From Mucilaginibacter sp. OK283 (GTDB lineage: Bacteria > Bacteroidota > Bacteroidia > Sphingobacteriales > Sphingobacteriaceae), in contig NZ_FODR01000002.1 in assembly GCF_900110415.1 (NCBI RefSeq), positions 310,001-374,000 on the forward strand: a stretch of 64,000 bases of DNA, written 5' to 3'. The translations under genes were made by a program, and so were the position numbers. Below are positions 55,177-64,000 of the stretch, one piece after another. A model generated the notes under the pieces. That model ran no database searches. It was not told the DNA's origin and was given only the letters and a program-made list of their open reading frames with translations. Each line of letters opens with the position of its first letter. Position 1 is the stretch's first letter.

Positions 55177-58100
55177 ATGTTAAGTTTCAAGATTAAGATA
55201 CTACACATCGAAAACGTACAAGAAGATGCTCTCATGGTTAGGCAGGCACTTGACGAAGCCGGCGTGGTTTTTGAGAAGCTGGACATAAGCGAGCATGCGG
55301 ACTACATTACCGCACTCAAACAATTTAACCCGGATGTAATACTTACCAATTGGCAAACACCAACCATTACTTGCCTTCAGGCTTTAAATATACTTAAAGA
55401 GCAAGCCCTCTTTGTTCCGTTAATACTTGTCACCGATCGCACTTCGGAGGAGGTTGCAATAAACGCCATGATGGACGGCGTTGCCGACTACTTATTGAAA
55501 GACAGGTTACAGCGCTTATCCATCGCCATCTTTAATGCTATGGAAAAGGCTATGCTAATTGCGGAGAACAAACAGTATGTTACCAGAGTCGCAAAAAAGC
55601 GGTCGTTTATAAAAGAAGTCGAAAATGTTGCCCACATCGGTATTGTTGAGGTTGACCTTGTAACGCAGGAGCGTAATTGGTCGGATGGGGTGTTTGAAAT
55701 TTTGGGCTATCTCCCGGGAGAATTGGAGTCTTCGTTTCAGTCTATTGCCAAATGTGTACATCCGGATGACGTTGATCAGTTTATTGCAGATGGTGAATAT
55801 GGCATGGCAAATTTAGATGTTCTTGATTTACAATACAGGATAGTTACGCCATCGAAACAAGTAAAATTTATCCACTCCAAATTAGTCATCATCCGGAACG
55901 ATCTTGGTAAGGCGGTTAGGGCTTACGGCACTATACAGGACATTACCGAACTAAAAGTAGCCGGGCAAAAGTTAAACCAGGCAAGCCAGGAATTAAACAG
56001 GCTTTTTAACACGCTCGACGATGTGCTGTTTTCCAGGGACATGATTAACAACAAGCTCATCCAGATTTCGCCCGCCTGCGAAAAATTATATGGCTATAAA
56101 TCGGAAGAATTTCTGAATAACCCTGATTTGTGGAATTTAACGCGACATAAAGATTACAAAAGTGTTTTTCTGGAAATGTTTGAACAGCTTTGCAGAGGAG
56201 AAACAGTTGTTAAACAATATAAAATAGTTCATAAAATAAAAGAGATAAAATGGGTAGAGAGCAAAGTTATACCAACCATTGACAAAGATGGCGCACTCAT
56301 ACGGATAGACGGTGTTACCCGCGACATTACTGAGAACAAAAGGATTGAACTTGAATTGCAGCAAAGTGAGCAGCGCTTCAGGGAATTAATAGATAACAGC
56401 AGCGATATTATTGTATTGACCAATGAGTTCGATCAGTTGATTTATTCCAGCGAGAATGTTAGCAAAATAATGGGTTATACTAAACAAGAGTATAATAATA
56501 TAAGGCTTAAGCCCGACTTTGTACATGAAGATGACAGGGCGCTTCGTGGAAGGGTTTCATCAGAGAGCCACCAAAAACCCGGTAAAATAATTCCTTTTTG
56601 TCTGCGCTTTAAACACAGTAGCGGCTCCTGGATGTGGGTTGAGGGTACGGTGGTAAACTTGTTGCACGTGCCGGCGGTAAATGGAATATTGGCTAACTAC
56701 CGCGATGTTACCGAACGTAAAAATGCAGAAGCTCAAGCCGAAAGAAGCCGTGTTCATTTACGCAAAATGTTTGCTATCCAGGCGGCTATTTTGGATGCCT
56801 TACCCCCACAGGTAGCCTTGCTTGACGAACATGGTTGTATTGTTACAGTAAACAAATCATGGAGGAATTTTGCCGGCCAGAATAATTTGCCCGAGGCCAG
56901 CTACAGTGCTGGTTTTAATTACCTGCAGGTTGCCGGGAACGCTACCGGGTTGGATAATGAGCAAGGATCAATGATATACCGGGGTATTAAAGATGTAATG
57001 TCCGGAGATCGTACTGATTTTTCGATAGAATATCTTAAAGATACCTCATCGGGCAAGAAATGGTTTCAGCTTGTAGCAGCGCCCTTAGCTGGCCTGATGC
57101 AAAAAGGAGCTGTAATATTAAATGTTGATATATCTGACCGCAAAATTATCGAAAACAACCTGGTACTTAGCGAGCAAAGGTACAGGCAGATAGCCGAGAC
57201 CGCACAGGAGGGTATCTGGGTTATTGATAATGAATTGAAAACAATTTTTGTGAATAAAAAGATGTGCGATATGCTGGAGTACGAAGTTCATGAAATTATG
57301 GGTAAGCACAATTACGATTTTAAGCACGACAGCGATAAAATACAAACCCTTGAAAGACTTACACAAAAAGAACTTGGTGTAGTTGAAACCCACGAATCTA
57401 CTTTTATCACCAAAAATGGCAAACGGTTAGTATGTAATGTATCTACCAATGGTATTTTTGATCCGGGTAGAACCTATGTAGGCACCCTGGCCATGATCAC
57501 AGATATTACCGGAAGAAAAGTACAAGAAGAAGCGCTAAGAAAATCAGAAGCCAATTTATCTGCCATTATCGAAAACACTACCGACCTGGTTTACTCGCTG
57601 GATAAGGATTTAAAATTCATAACCTTTAATAACCAGTTTAAAAACGCCATTAAACACGTGTATGGGCTGGACGTAGTTCAGGGGGCATCGGTACTTGATA
57701 TGCTTGCTGGTTTTGATCCTGTAACCGCCGGGAAATGGAAAGAGAATTACGCAAAGGCATTGGCCGGCGAGACACAGCAGTTTGTAAATGAATACCCTTA
57801 TGGCGACGGTAAAATTTATTTAAGCTATTCCATAAACCCGATACGGGAAAGGGGTAAAGTGATTGGGTTATCCTGCTTTTCGCGCGATATCACAAAGCAA
57901 AAAATGGATGAGGTTGCTATTATCAAATCGGAAGCCAACCTTAGGTCGGTATTTGAAAACACCGACCTTGCAATCATTATGTTTGATAATGAGCTTAATA
58001 TAGTTTCATTTAATACCAATGCTGCCAAACAATCTGCAAAATTCTTTGGTAAAAAACTAAAGGTTGGCAAGTCGGGATACGACTATTTTATTCAGAAAAG

Positions 58101-59001
58101 GTTATCATTTATTAACAACGTTATTGACCGGGTGAAGAAAAAGCAGCCTGTTAGTTATGAAACCTTTTATGATGTACATGACGGCGTTACTCAGTGGTTT
58201 GAAGTAAAATCGGTAGGTGTTTTTAAAGATAAAAAAGAAATGGTGGGCATTATCCTTACGCTAAAAAATATCACCGAAAGGAAAAACGCTGAATTAGAAC
58301 GCGAACGGATGACTGCCGATATGATAAAACGAAACCAGGACCTGGAGCAATTTACTTACATCATATCGCATAATTTAAGGGCACCCGTGGCCAATATAAA
58401 AGGACTGTCGGGATTGCTTTATGATTTTGAGATGCCAGATCCCGAATACCGGTTTCCGCTGGATGCGCTTGCAACATCTATAAACCACCTGGACCAGGTC
58501 ATACTCGATCTTAACCAGATATTACAGGCTGGTAAACAGGTAAATGACAAAAAGGAACTTGTTATTTTGCCGCAACTGGTAGATGACATCAAACTGGAAA
58601 TTCAGCTGATGATGCAACAAAACAGCGTGATGATCAGCTGCGATTTTGCAACCATTGATGAGCTTTTTACCATTAAGAGTTACCTATACAGCATTTTTCA
58701 GAACCTTATCATCAATAGTATTAAATACAGAAGTGTCAGTATCGCTCCTGTAATTCATATTAAATCTGTTTTAGATAACGATAAGGTTATCCTTTATTTT
58801 GAAGATAATGGGAAAGGTATTGACCTGGCAAAATCCGGCGATCAGTTATACGGGTTATACAAGCGTTTTGACTTTAGTGTTGAGGGTAAAGGAATGGGCC
58901 TTTTTATGGTAAAAAAGCAGGTTGAAAGCTTAGGCGGCCAAATAAATGTAAAAAGCCAGCCAGGCAATGGGACTCAATTTATAATTGAATTGCCATTGTA
59001 A
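55177..59001 (+). CDS. Large multi-PAS histidine kinase with N-terminal receiver-like domain
   Basis: The 1274-aa protein has an N-terminal receiver-like domain (about 1-125), seven or so PAS domains (about 145-1045) and a HisKA/HATPase module. The phospho-acceptor His is H1065 in IISHNLRAPVANI, and ATP-binding motifs are NLIINSIKYRS, FEDNGKGID and GKGMGLFMVKKQV. The receiver keeps Thr and Lys signatures (VTDRTSE and YLLKDRL), but the phospho-acceptor position carries Asn (N58 in ILTNWQTP), so it is likely not phosphorylated. No membrane helix is seen, so it should be cytoplasmic. No response regulator gene is adjacent. Confidence 0.92.
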   Translation: MLSFKIKILHIENVQEDALMVRQALDEAGVVFEKLDISEHADYITALKQFNPDVILTNWQTPTITCLQALNILKEQALFVPLILVTDRTSEEVAINAMMDGVADYLLKDRLQRLSIAIFNAMEKAMLIAENKQYVTRVAKKRSFIKEVENVAHIGIVEVDLVTQERNWSDGVFEILGYLPGELESSFQSIAKCVHPDDVDQFIADGEYGMANLDVLDLQYRIVTPSKQVKFIHSKLVIIRNDLGKAVRAYGTIQDITELKVAGQKLNQASQELNRLFNTLDDVLFSRDMINNKLIQISPACEKLYGYKSEEFLNNPDLWNLTRHKDYKSVFLEMFEQLCRGETVVKQYKIVHKIKEIKWVESKVIPTIDKDGALIRIDGVTRDITENKRIELELQQSEQRFRELIDNSSDIIVLTNEFDQLIYSSENVSKIMGYTKQEYNNIRLKPDFVHEDDRALRGRVSSESHQKPGKIIPFCLRFKHSSGSWMWVEGTVVNLLHVPAVNGILANYRDVTERKNAEAQAERSRVHLRKMFAIQAAILDALPPQVALLDEHGCIVTVNKSWRNFAGQNNLPEASYSAGFNYLQVAGNATGLDNEQGSMIYRGIKDVMSGDRTDFSIEYLKDTSSGKKWFQLVAAPLAGLMQKGAVILNVDISDRKIIENNLVLSEQRYRQIAETAQEGIWVIDNELKTIFVNKKMCDMLEYEVHEIMGKHNYDFKHDSDKIQTLERLTQKELGVVETHESTFITKNGKRLVCNVSTNGIFDPGRTYVGTLAMITDITGRKVQEEALRKSEANLSAIIENTTDLVYSLDKDLKFITFNNQFKNAIKHVYGLDVVQGASVLDMLAGFDPVTAGKWKENYAKALAGETQQFVNEYPYGDGKIYLSYSINPIRERGKVIGLSCFSRDITKQKMDEVAIIKSEANLRSVFENTDLAIIMFDNELNIVSFNTNAAKQSAKFFGKKLKVGKSGYDYFIQKRLSFINNVIDRVKKKQPVSYETFYDVHDGVTQWFEVKSVGVFKDKKEMVGIILTLKNITERKNAELERERMTADMIKRNQDLEQFTYIISHNLRAPVANIKGLSGLLYDFEMPDPEYRFPLDALATSINHLDQVILDLNQILQAGKQVNDKKELVILPQLVDDIKLEIQLMMQQNSVMISCDFATIDELFTIKSYLYSIFQNLIINSIKYRSVSIAPVIHIKSVLDNDKVILYFEDNGKGIDLAKSGDQLYGLYKRFDFSVEGKGMGLFMVKKQVESLGGQINVKSQPGNGTQFIIELPL

Positions 59002-59026
59002 CAATCTGCTTTTTTCCATACCTCAT

Positions 59027-59968
59027 TTAGGATTTTGAGTACAACGGCTTTGCATCCTGGTAGCTTTTGGGCAGGTAAGGGGTATAACTCAGCGCCCGGA
59101 ATAAAGCCTTTGTTTTTTGTAAACCTCCATTACCATTCACGGCGAAGTACCAGAAATGTTCTACATCGCCATCGTTCATTGTCATTTGGGTAACGCCTTG
59201 TGATTTGTGCTCGGCAATTTCCCAGTTGGCTATTACTTTGTAGTTTACCCTGTTTTTGTAGCTGAAGGATGCTGTGCGGTCTACCTTAAAATTTGCCGTA
59301 TCTGTCAACGGCACGGTTTGCGCATAGCTGCTGTAGCCCTTGAACCGGGTAACGGTATCGGCCTTGTTGCAGGTAGCCGCACCTAAAATAACCGGCCTGT
59401 TATCGGCAGGCAATGTGGTTATGGCATTTAAGGCAATCAGCGCGGCGGCTTTATGGGCGCCATGGGTGCCAGCTTCGGGCAAAAGGGTAAATATAAAATC
59501 GTAGTGATTATTGGTTAAAACCTGGTGCAGGCGGGTATTTACCGTATTGACATTCCAGCTGGTATCAAGCGGTTCCTTTTCGTTTAAGGTATAGTGGGCA
59601 TCTTTTTGATCGATGAAATAATAATTGTTTACACCCAAAATGTGGCCGGCGTTTACCAGTTCGCGCTTGCGGATGCGTGGCAGGTTGGCGCGGCCGGTTT
59701 TCTCGTCGGTTAGCTCAATGCCGTAATAGGTTTCGGCCAGGGTGGCGTATTTGTAGCCGGCTTCACCGTTGGTTATTACAAAAAGGTCAACTATGCCATG
59801 CTGTTCTTTGGCAATTTTGTATAACGTTACCGAAAATGTGCTCTCATCATCTGGATGTGCCATTACTACCAGTACACGCGGCCTCGCGGCTGTAGCCTGC
59901 GCCCTGCCCTGCTTTAATCCTCCCAAATAAAATACAACAGTTAATAATAGTACAATCAGCTTTTTCAT
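59027..59968 (-). CDS. Exported PIG-L family deacetylase
   Basis: The 313-aa protein has a signal peptide (KKLIVLLLTVVFYLGGLKQG, cleavage near RAQ) and a PIG-L/LmbE fold with the metal motif AHPDDE (about 34-39) and GTHGAHKAA further on, whose histidines complete the zinc site. Family members remove acetyl groups from N-acetylglucosamine-type sugars. The signal peptide means it works outside the cytoplasm. It is convergent with the histidine kinase gene. The tRNA-Cys gene and a SusC/SusD pair lie upstream on the same strand. Confidence 0.9.
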   Translation of the reverse strand: MKKLIVLLLTVVFYLGGLKQGRAQATAARPRVLVVMAHPDDESTFSVTLYKIAKEQHGIVDLFVITNGEAGYKYATLAETYYGIELTDEKTGRANLPRIRKRELVNAGHILGVNNYYFIDQKDAHYTLNEKEPLDTSWNVNTVNTRLHQVLTNNHYDFIFTLLPEAGTHGAHKAAALIALNAITTLPADNRPVILGAATCNKADTVTRFKGYSSYAQTVPLTDTANFKVDRTASFSYKNRVNYKVIANWEIAEHKSQGVTQMTMNDGDVEHFWYFAVNGNGGLQKTKALFRALSYTPYLPKSYQDAKPLYSKS

Positions 59969-59993
59969 ACCCCATTTTTAAGGTTAAACCCGG

Positions 59994-60066
59994 AGGCGTG
60001 AGGGTGGATTCGAACCACCGTAAAGGGTTTTGCAGACCCCCGCCTGAACCACTCGGCCACTCCGCC
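59994..60066 (-). tRNA. tRNA-Cys (GCA)
   Basis: Read on the minus strand, the 73-base sequence begins GGCGGAGTGGCCGAGTGG, has the anticodon loop CTGCAAA closed by GGGGT and ACCCT, and a T-arm GGTGG-TTCGAAT-CCACC. The anticodon GCA reads Cys codons, and the discriminator is U, as required for Cys. The CCA tail is not encoded. The 3' acceptor strand reads CTCACGCC against GGCGGAG, which leaves one extra A unpaired. Confidence 0.9.
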
Positions 60067-60116
60067 TTTTTTTAAAGCAGCCCTATAGATCAATACCATA
60101 GGGCCGCTGTTTACTT

Positions 60117-61556
60117 TCAATTTACATCAAACCATAATTTGGTTGTAAGCACATCGGCGCCCTGGCTGGCAACCGCGGCCTTGTAGTTTACACCGTTTAA
60201 CGATTGCTCCGTGCCGGGGTAAATAAACCGAACCGGCAGCTTGCCGCTTAATGTGCCAGCTACTGCAGGTTGCAGCTGCGGGTAATCAAGCCTGCGCCAC
60301 TCGGTGAAGCCTTCCAGTCCCTGGCCAAATAAGGCTATCCATTTTTGCTCGCCAATTGATTTTTTGTAATTGGTGGCGTCATATTGCACAGCAGGCAGCG
60401 ATGTGTAAGTAGCAATATCAGCATCGGCAATGCTGTATTGTTTTAATGAAGCGGTTACAGCCTGTTTGTATAGCGCGGCAGCGTCCCCGGCAATAAAGCC
60501 GCGTGCTACAGCTTCAGCCTGGTCAAACAAGGTTTCGGCATAGCTGATGATCACCGCAGGGGCATGCGGCGCTAAAAAGTAAGTGCCCGGTTTTGATGTT
60601 TTGGTGAAGCCCAGGTTGCTGGCATCGCCAACCAGCAGGCCGTTGGGTATGCCCACATAGGTTTGCGGTGTGGCATCCTTGGTTTTACTGGCATACACAG
60701 GCAGGCGCGGATCATTCAGCGCGAAAAGTTTATCAACAATAGTTTTGCTGATGCGGTAATCGTCGCGGGTATCAAACAAATTGCTGATGGGGTTCTGGTT
60801 TGGCGAATCTACATAGGTAAACTGCGCGGTTTCGGTATTGGCGCTTATATAGCTGCCGCCCTCGGTTTGTATATCGGCCAAAACCTGTTTGGCTTTTGCA
60901 GGCTCCCTATCGGCTATGCGCAAGGCAATGCGCAGGCGCAGCGAGTTGGCAAACTTTTTCCACAAGGCAATATTGTTGCCATAAATAACATCGCCGGCAA
61001 TGGCTTTGCCCGATGGGTCAAGCGCGGCTTGGGCGGCTTTTAAATCATCAAGCAGGGCAAAATAAACATCCTTTTGGGTGTCATAAGCCGGGGTGAGGTA
61101 CTGATCGATATTGGCTGCCTGCTTGTAAGGGATATTGCCGTATGCCTCGGTAAGCAAAGTAAATACCCATGAACGCAATACCAGCGCTACACCTTTGTAG
61201 TTGGTATTTCCCTGCGCGTCGCCCAGTTTAATGATCTGGTTAAGGTTAACTATACTTTTTGAATAACCTACCGTCCACAGCTCCTGGAAAGCGCTGTTGC
61301 TGTATATATACCTGTCGGGATCGGTATATTGAATTTTGGCCCAGTATTGTACAAACAGCAGGCTGGCGTCCATGTTGTTGGCCGTGCCCCAATAGGTATC
61401 GGCGGTAACCTTGCTGGCCGCTGTAAGCAGGTAATCGGGCTGTGCCGTTTGCGAGTTATTGGGGTTTTTGTTAATATCTACCAGGTCTTTTTTGCACGAT
61501 GCTGCCGATAACAACAGCGCGCCTGATAATATGAGGGTTGTATATTTAAGTTTCAT
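60117..61556 (-). CDS. SusD/RagB-family nutrient-binding lipoprotein
   Basis: The 479-aa lipoprotein has lipobox LSAASC with Cys21, the family opening INKNPNNSQTAQPDYLLTAA and the SusD-like_2 features LLTEAYGNIPYKQAANID and VIYGNNIALWKKFANSLRLRIALR. It follows the SusC gene on the minus strand by 5 bases and is its partner. No further gene of the operon is seen before the tRNA-Cys. Confidence 0.93.
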   Translation of the reverse strand: MKLKYTTLILSGALLLSAASCKKDLVDINKNPNNSQTAQPDYLLTAASKVTADTYWGTANNMDASLLFVQYWAKIQYTDPDRYIYSNSAFQELWTVGYSKSIVNLNQIIKLGDAQGNTNYKGVALVLRSWVFTLLTEAYGNIPYKQAANIDQYLTPAYDTQKDVYFALLDDLKAAQAALDPSGKAIAGDVIYGNNIALWKKFANSLRLRIALRIADREPAKAKQVLADIQTEGGSYISANTETAQFTYVDSPNQNPISNLFDTRDDYRISKTIVDKLFALNDPRLPVYASKTKDATPQTYVGIPNGLLVGDASNLGFTKTSKPGTYFLAPHAPAVIISYAETLFDQAEAVARGFIAGDAAALYKQAVTASLKQYSIADADIATYTSLPAVQYDATNYKKSIGEQKWIALFGQGLEGFTEWRRLDYPQLQPAVAGTLSGKLPVRFIYPGTEQSLNGVNYKAAVASQGADVLTTKLWFDVN

Positions 61557-61561
61557 GGTTA

Positions 61562-64000
61562 TTAAAATTTAAGGTTGATGTTAAAGCCAATATTGCGTAC
61601 GGTTGGCAGGGTAAGGTCTTCCAGGCCCTGGCCGTTGCCGTTGTTAAAGGCGGTTTCAGGATCGATGTTTGGCGCGTTTTTGTGGATTATCCAAAGGTTG
61701 CGGCCAACCACAGATAAGGTTGCCGATTGCAGGCCAACGCTTTTTACCCAGTTTGAGGGGAAGGTGTAACCCAGTTTAACCTCGCGCAGTTTAATGTACG
61801 ATGCATCGTAAACAAAAGCTTCATCAACATTGGTAAATCCTTTGTAGTATGATTGGGCAGGTAGTATGGTAGTATTGGCAGTACCATCGGCTTTTACGCC
61901 TTTAAATATCATACCATCGTTATACACGGTTACACCTGCCGGCGCGTTGCCGCTTACCTGTACCGCACCTGCTGATGCATTATTGCCCGGATAATAATAG
62001 CTGATACCACCATTTGCCGCCCCCCGCCCCGGCAGGGTTGAGGCCAACACGCCGGTATAGGTACCTGTGCGGTTGGTGTTTGAATAGATAGACCCGCCAA
62101 ACCTGGCATCAACAAGGAAACCAAGGTTGATGCGTTTGTAGGTAAAGCTGTTATTGATGCTGCCCAGCCAGTTAGGTGTAAATTTGCCCAGGTATTGTTT
62201 GGTTGGATTGATAACCGGTGTACCATTGGCGCCTATTACAATTTGCCCGGATGCATCGCGGGTATAGGCGTTGCCATATAGGGTGCCATAAGGCTGGCCA
62301 AGGGCTGCCAATACCTGTACGGTACGGTCGCTTCCTAAAATGATGCTTTGCAGGCGGCCTTCATCATCCAGCTTAACTACTTTACTGCGGTTAAGTGAGT
62401 AGTTGGTGGTAATATCCCACGTAAATTCTTTTGATTTGACGGGCGTTAATCCCAATTGTACCTCGATGCCCTTATTGTTGATGCTGCCGCCATTGATCAG
62501 TTTTTGGCTGTATCCGGTTGATGGGCTTACATCAACGGTAACAATCTGGTTTATACTATTGGTATTGTAGGCGCTTACGTCCAGGTGAACCCTGTCCTGG
62601 AAAAAGCCCAGCTCAAAACCGGCCTCGGCCGATGTGGTGGTTTCCGGTTTCAGCTTGCTGTTTAAATCAACAGTGCCCAGGCTTTGCTGCGGGTTTGAAC
62701 CAAAAGGAGCGGTGAAATTGTAGTAATTGATGAGTTGGTAAGGGGTTGTTGCCTTACCCACTTTCGACCATCCGCCGCGTAACTTGGCGTAGGTTAAAAT
62801 GTCGCTTTTAATATCAAGCGCCTCTGATAGTATCAAACTGCCGTTAACCGAAGGGTAAAAGTAGGATAGGTTGGCCGCAGGCAGGGTCGACGACCAATCG
62901 TTACGGCCGGTAAGGTTAATAAAGGCGTAGTTTTTAAAACCTATTTGTGCCGATGCAAAGTAGCTGTAGGTTTTAAGCTTGCCATAGTAGTTGGACGATA
63001 CCAGCGGATCGCGCGAGTTACTTAATGTGTACAAGCCGGCTACCGCCAGTTTGGGTGCTACCTGGTCGTTTTGCTCATTTAATATGGTGCTGATGTTGCC
63101 ACCGCCCAAAACATCTAACGAGAAATCGTTATTCAGCTTTTTGGTGTATTGCAGCCTGGCTTCGGTATTGGTTTCGTTTACGGTGTAGGCATCTTCTTCG
63201 TATGATCCAAATGGGGTGCCGTTGGTCCCGTAAGCTACTTTAATTTTGCGCCTGTCGTTATAATAATCAGTCCCGGTGCGAAAATTGGCCGATAAGCCTT
63301 CAATGATCTTATAATTCAGCTCCACACTTCCTATAATGCGGTTTTTGTGTTGCCCTACCGTGTTTTCATAAGCCAGCCAGTAAGGGTTGCTATAGTAGCT
63401 GTTGTTCCAGTTAAAGGTGTTGCCGTTGGCATCTTTATAATTTTTAAGCTGGCTGATATCAACCTGGCGGCCAAACCATGTAAACTGTAACATGGTGCTG
63501 GTTGCACGCCTGCCGCCTGCGCCGGGCAGGTTATCGGCATCGTCTTTAATATAATTGGCAATGGTAGTAACCGTTAATTTTGGGCTAAGCTTGAAGGTGG
63601 AGTTCAATAAAAACGAGTTGCGGCCCTGCGAGGTGTTAGGTACAATACCCGTTTGGTGCAGGTTATTGTACGATAAGCGGTAGTCGGCCTTATCGCTGTT
63701 GCCTGCCAGTGCTACGCCGTTATTTAAGGTAACGCCCGTATTAAAAAAGTTTTTTACATTATCCGGATGGGCCACAAACGGAACAGCCTGGCCGTTGGAG
63801 TAAAACTGCGGAATAAGCGATCCATCCAAAGCGGGGCCCCAGCTTTCGTCAACGCCATCGTTAACGCCGCCGCCTTTGCCGTCTACATAGCTAAACTTGC
63901 CGTTTGATCCCTGTCCGTATTCGTTCTGGTAATAGGGCAGAATGTTTACGGTAGAGAAGCTGGTGTTGGAGTTGATGGTAACGCCAAGCCCTTTTGCACC
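61562..64000 (-). CDS. SusC/RagA-family TonB-linked outer membrane transporter, partial
   Basis: The frame runs from the stop at 61562 to the right edge, giving 812 residues of the C-terminal part. The N-terminus (signal peptide, carboxypeptidase-like domain and most of the plug) is beyond the window. The visible part starts within the plug-to-barrel transition (GAKGLGVTINSNTSFSTVN) and includes strands such as FINLTGRNDWSSTLP, ending FNINLKF with the terminal Phe. An internal ATG at 63829 is not the start. It pairs with the SusD gene downstream. Confidence 0.95.
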   Translation of the reverse strand, partial: GAKGLGVTINSNTSFSTVNILPYYQNEYGQGSNGKFSYVDGKGGGVNDGVDESWGPALDGSLIPQFYSNGQAVPFVAHPDNVKNFFNTGVTLNNGVALAGNSDKADYRLSYNNLHQTGIVPNTSQGRNSFLLNSTFKLSPKLTVTTIANYIKDDADNLPGAGGRRATSTMLQFTWFGRQVDISQLKNYKDANGNTFNWNNSYYSNPYWLAYENTVGQHKNRIIGSVELNYKIIEGLSANFRTGTDYYNDRRKIKVAYGTNGTPFGSYEEDAYTVNETNTEARLQYTKKLNNDFSLDVLGGGNISTILNEQNDQVAPKLAVAGLYTLSNSRDPLVSSNYYGKLKTYSYFASAQIGFKNYAFINLTGRNDWSSTLPAANLSYFYPSVNGSLILSEALDIKSDILTYAKLRGGWSKVGKATTPYQLINYYNFTAPFGSNPQQSLGTVDLNSKLKPETTTSAEAGFELGFFQDRVHLDVSAYNTNSINQIVTVDVSPSTGYSQKLINGGSINNKGIEVQLGLTPVKSKEFTWDITTNYSLNRSKVVKLDDEGRLQSIILGSDRTVQVLAALGQPYGTLYGNAYTRDASGQIVIGANGTPVINPTKQYLGKFTPNWLGSINNSFTYKRINLGFLVDARFGGSIYSNTNRTGTYTGVLASTLPGRGAANGGISYYYPGNNASAGAVQVSGNAPAGVTVYNDGMIFKGVKADGTANTTILPAQSYYKGFTNVDEAFVYDASYIKLREVKLGYTFPSNWVKSVGLQSATLSVVGRNLWIIHKNAPNIDPETAFNNGNGQGLEDLTLPTVRNIGFNINLKF

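Noticed and set aside
59994..60066. tRNA-Cys as the attachment site of an integrated element
   Set aside because: No integrase, no repeated tRNA 3' end and no change in gene style is seen on either side within the window.

Overview
The window looks like a piece of a Bacteroidota chromosome, most likely family Sphingobacteriaceae and Mucilaginibacter- or Pedobacter-like. That placement is inferred from gene content. The supporting features are two SusC/SusD pairs, type IX secretion (T9SS) core genes gldKLMN plus a PorW/SprE-like lipoprotein, two T9SS type A cargo proteins, an atp operon that ends at atpG without atpD or atpC, and promoters of the TAnnTTTG kind. It is ordinary chromosomal DNA: I see no prophage, insertion sequence, CRISPR array or rRNA, and one tRNA (Cys).

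Layout. 1-3.1 kb: N-terminus of a probable VWA protein (-), a PfkB sugar kinase (-), a small exported NTF2-like protein (+) and NadR (+). 3.3-6.0 kb: a histidine kinase with three PAS units repeated at exactly 366 bp. 6.3-12.1 kb: an AraC regulator divergent from a PhyH dioxygenase, an orphan protein, a JmjC-like cupin oxygenase, an exported fasciclin protein and HemW. 12.8-21.8 kb: two very large T9SS cargo proteins with nearly identical 3' halves, separated by a small membrane protein gene. 22.2-25.6 kb: an MscS-family channel (-) divergent from a zeta-toxin-like kinase with a tiny partner gene. 25.8-32.6 kb: DUF4271, hemD, then gldK-gldL-gldM-gldN. 32.7-40.0 kb (-): PorW/SprE-like lipoprotein, PBP1A-type penicillin-binding protein and uvrC, with uvrC flanked by two copies of a palindromic repeat. 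40.1-46.0 kb: atpZ-like gene, a membrane protein, atpB, E, F, H, A, G and a strong terminator. 46.6-52.4 kb: a SusC/SusD/DUF1735 operon. 52.7-59.0 kb: DUF4242 (-), a GT39-like glycosyltransferase with a C-terminal beta-sandwich, and a 1274-aa kinase with an N-terminal pseudo-receiver and about seven PAS domains. 59.0-64.0 kb (-): PIG-L deacetylase, tRNA-Cys, SusD and a SusC cut by the window edge.

How the genes connect. The strongest functional theme is type IX secretion: the rotary core and outer ring (gldK-N), an accessory lipoprotein (PorW/SprE-like) and two cargo proteins with C-terminal sorting domains lie within 28 kb. HemD and HemW both belong to haem supply. The two Sus loci are uptake systems with no glycoside hydrolase attached.

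I found no clearly undescribed multi-gene system. The best candidates for a second look are the zeta-like kinase plus its 55-aa partner, the modular cargo pair with its small membrane gene and a possible gene remnant, the degenerate receiver on the giant kinase, a 12-A tract in the mscS-like gene, and a set of intergenic inverted repeats built from short repeated words. Gene starts were moved inward from the longest open frame where an ATG, a signal peptide or a family N-terminus supported it.
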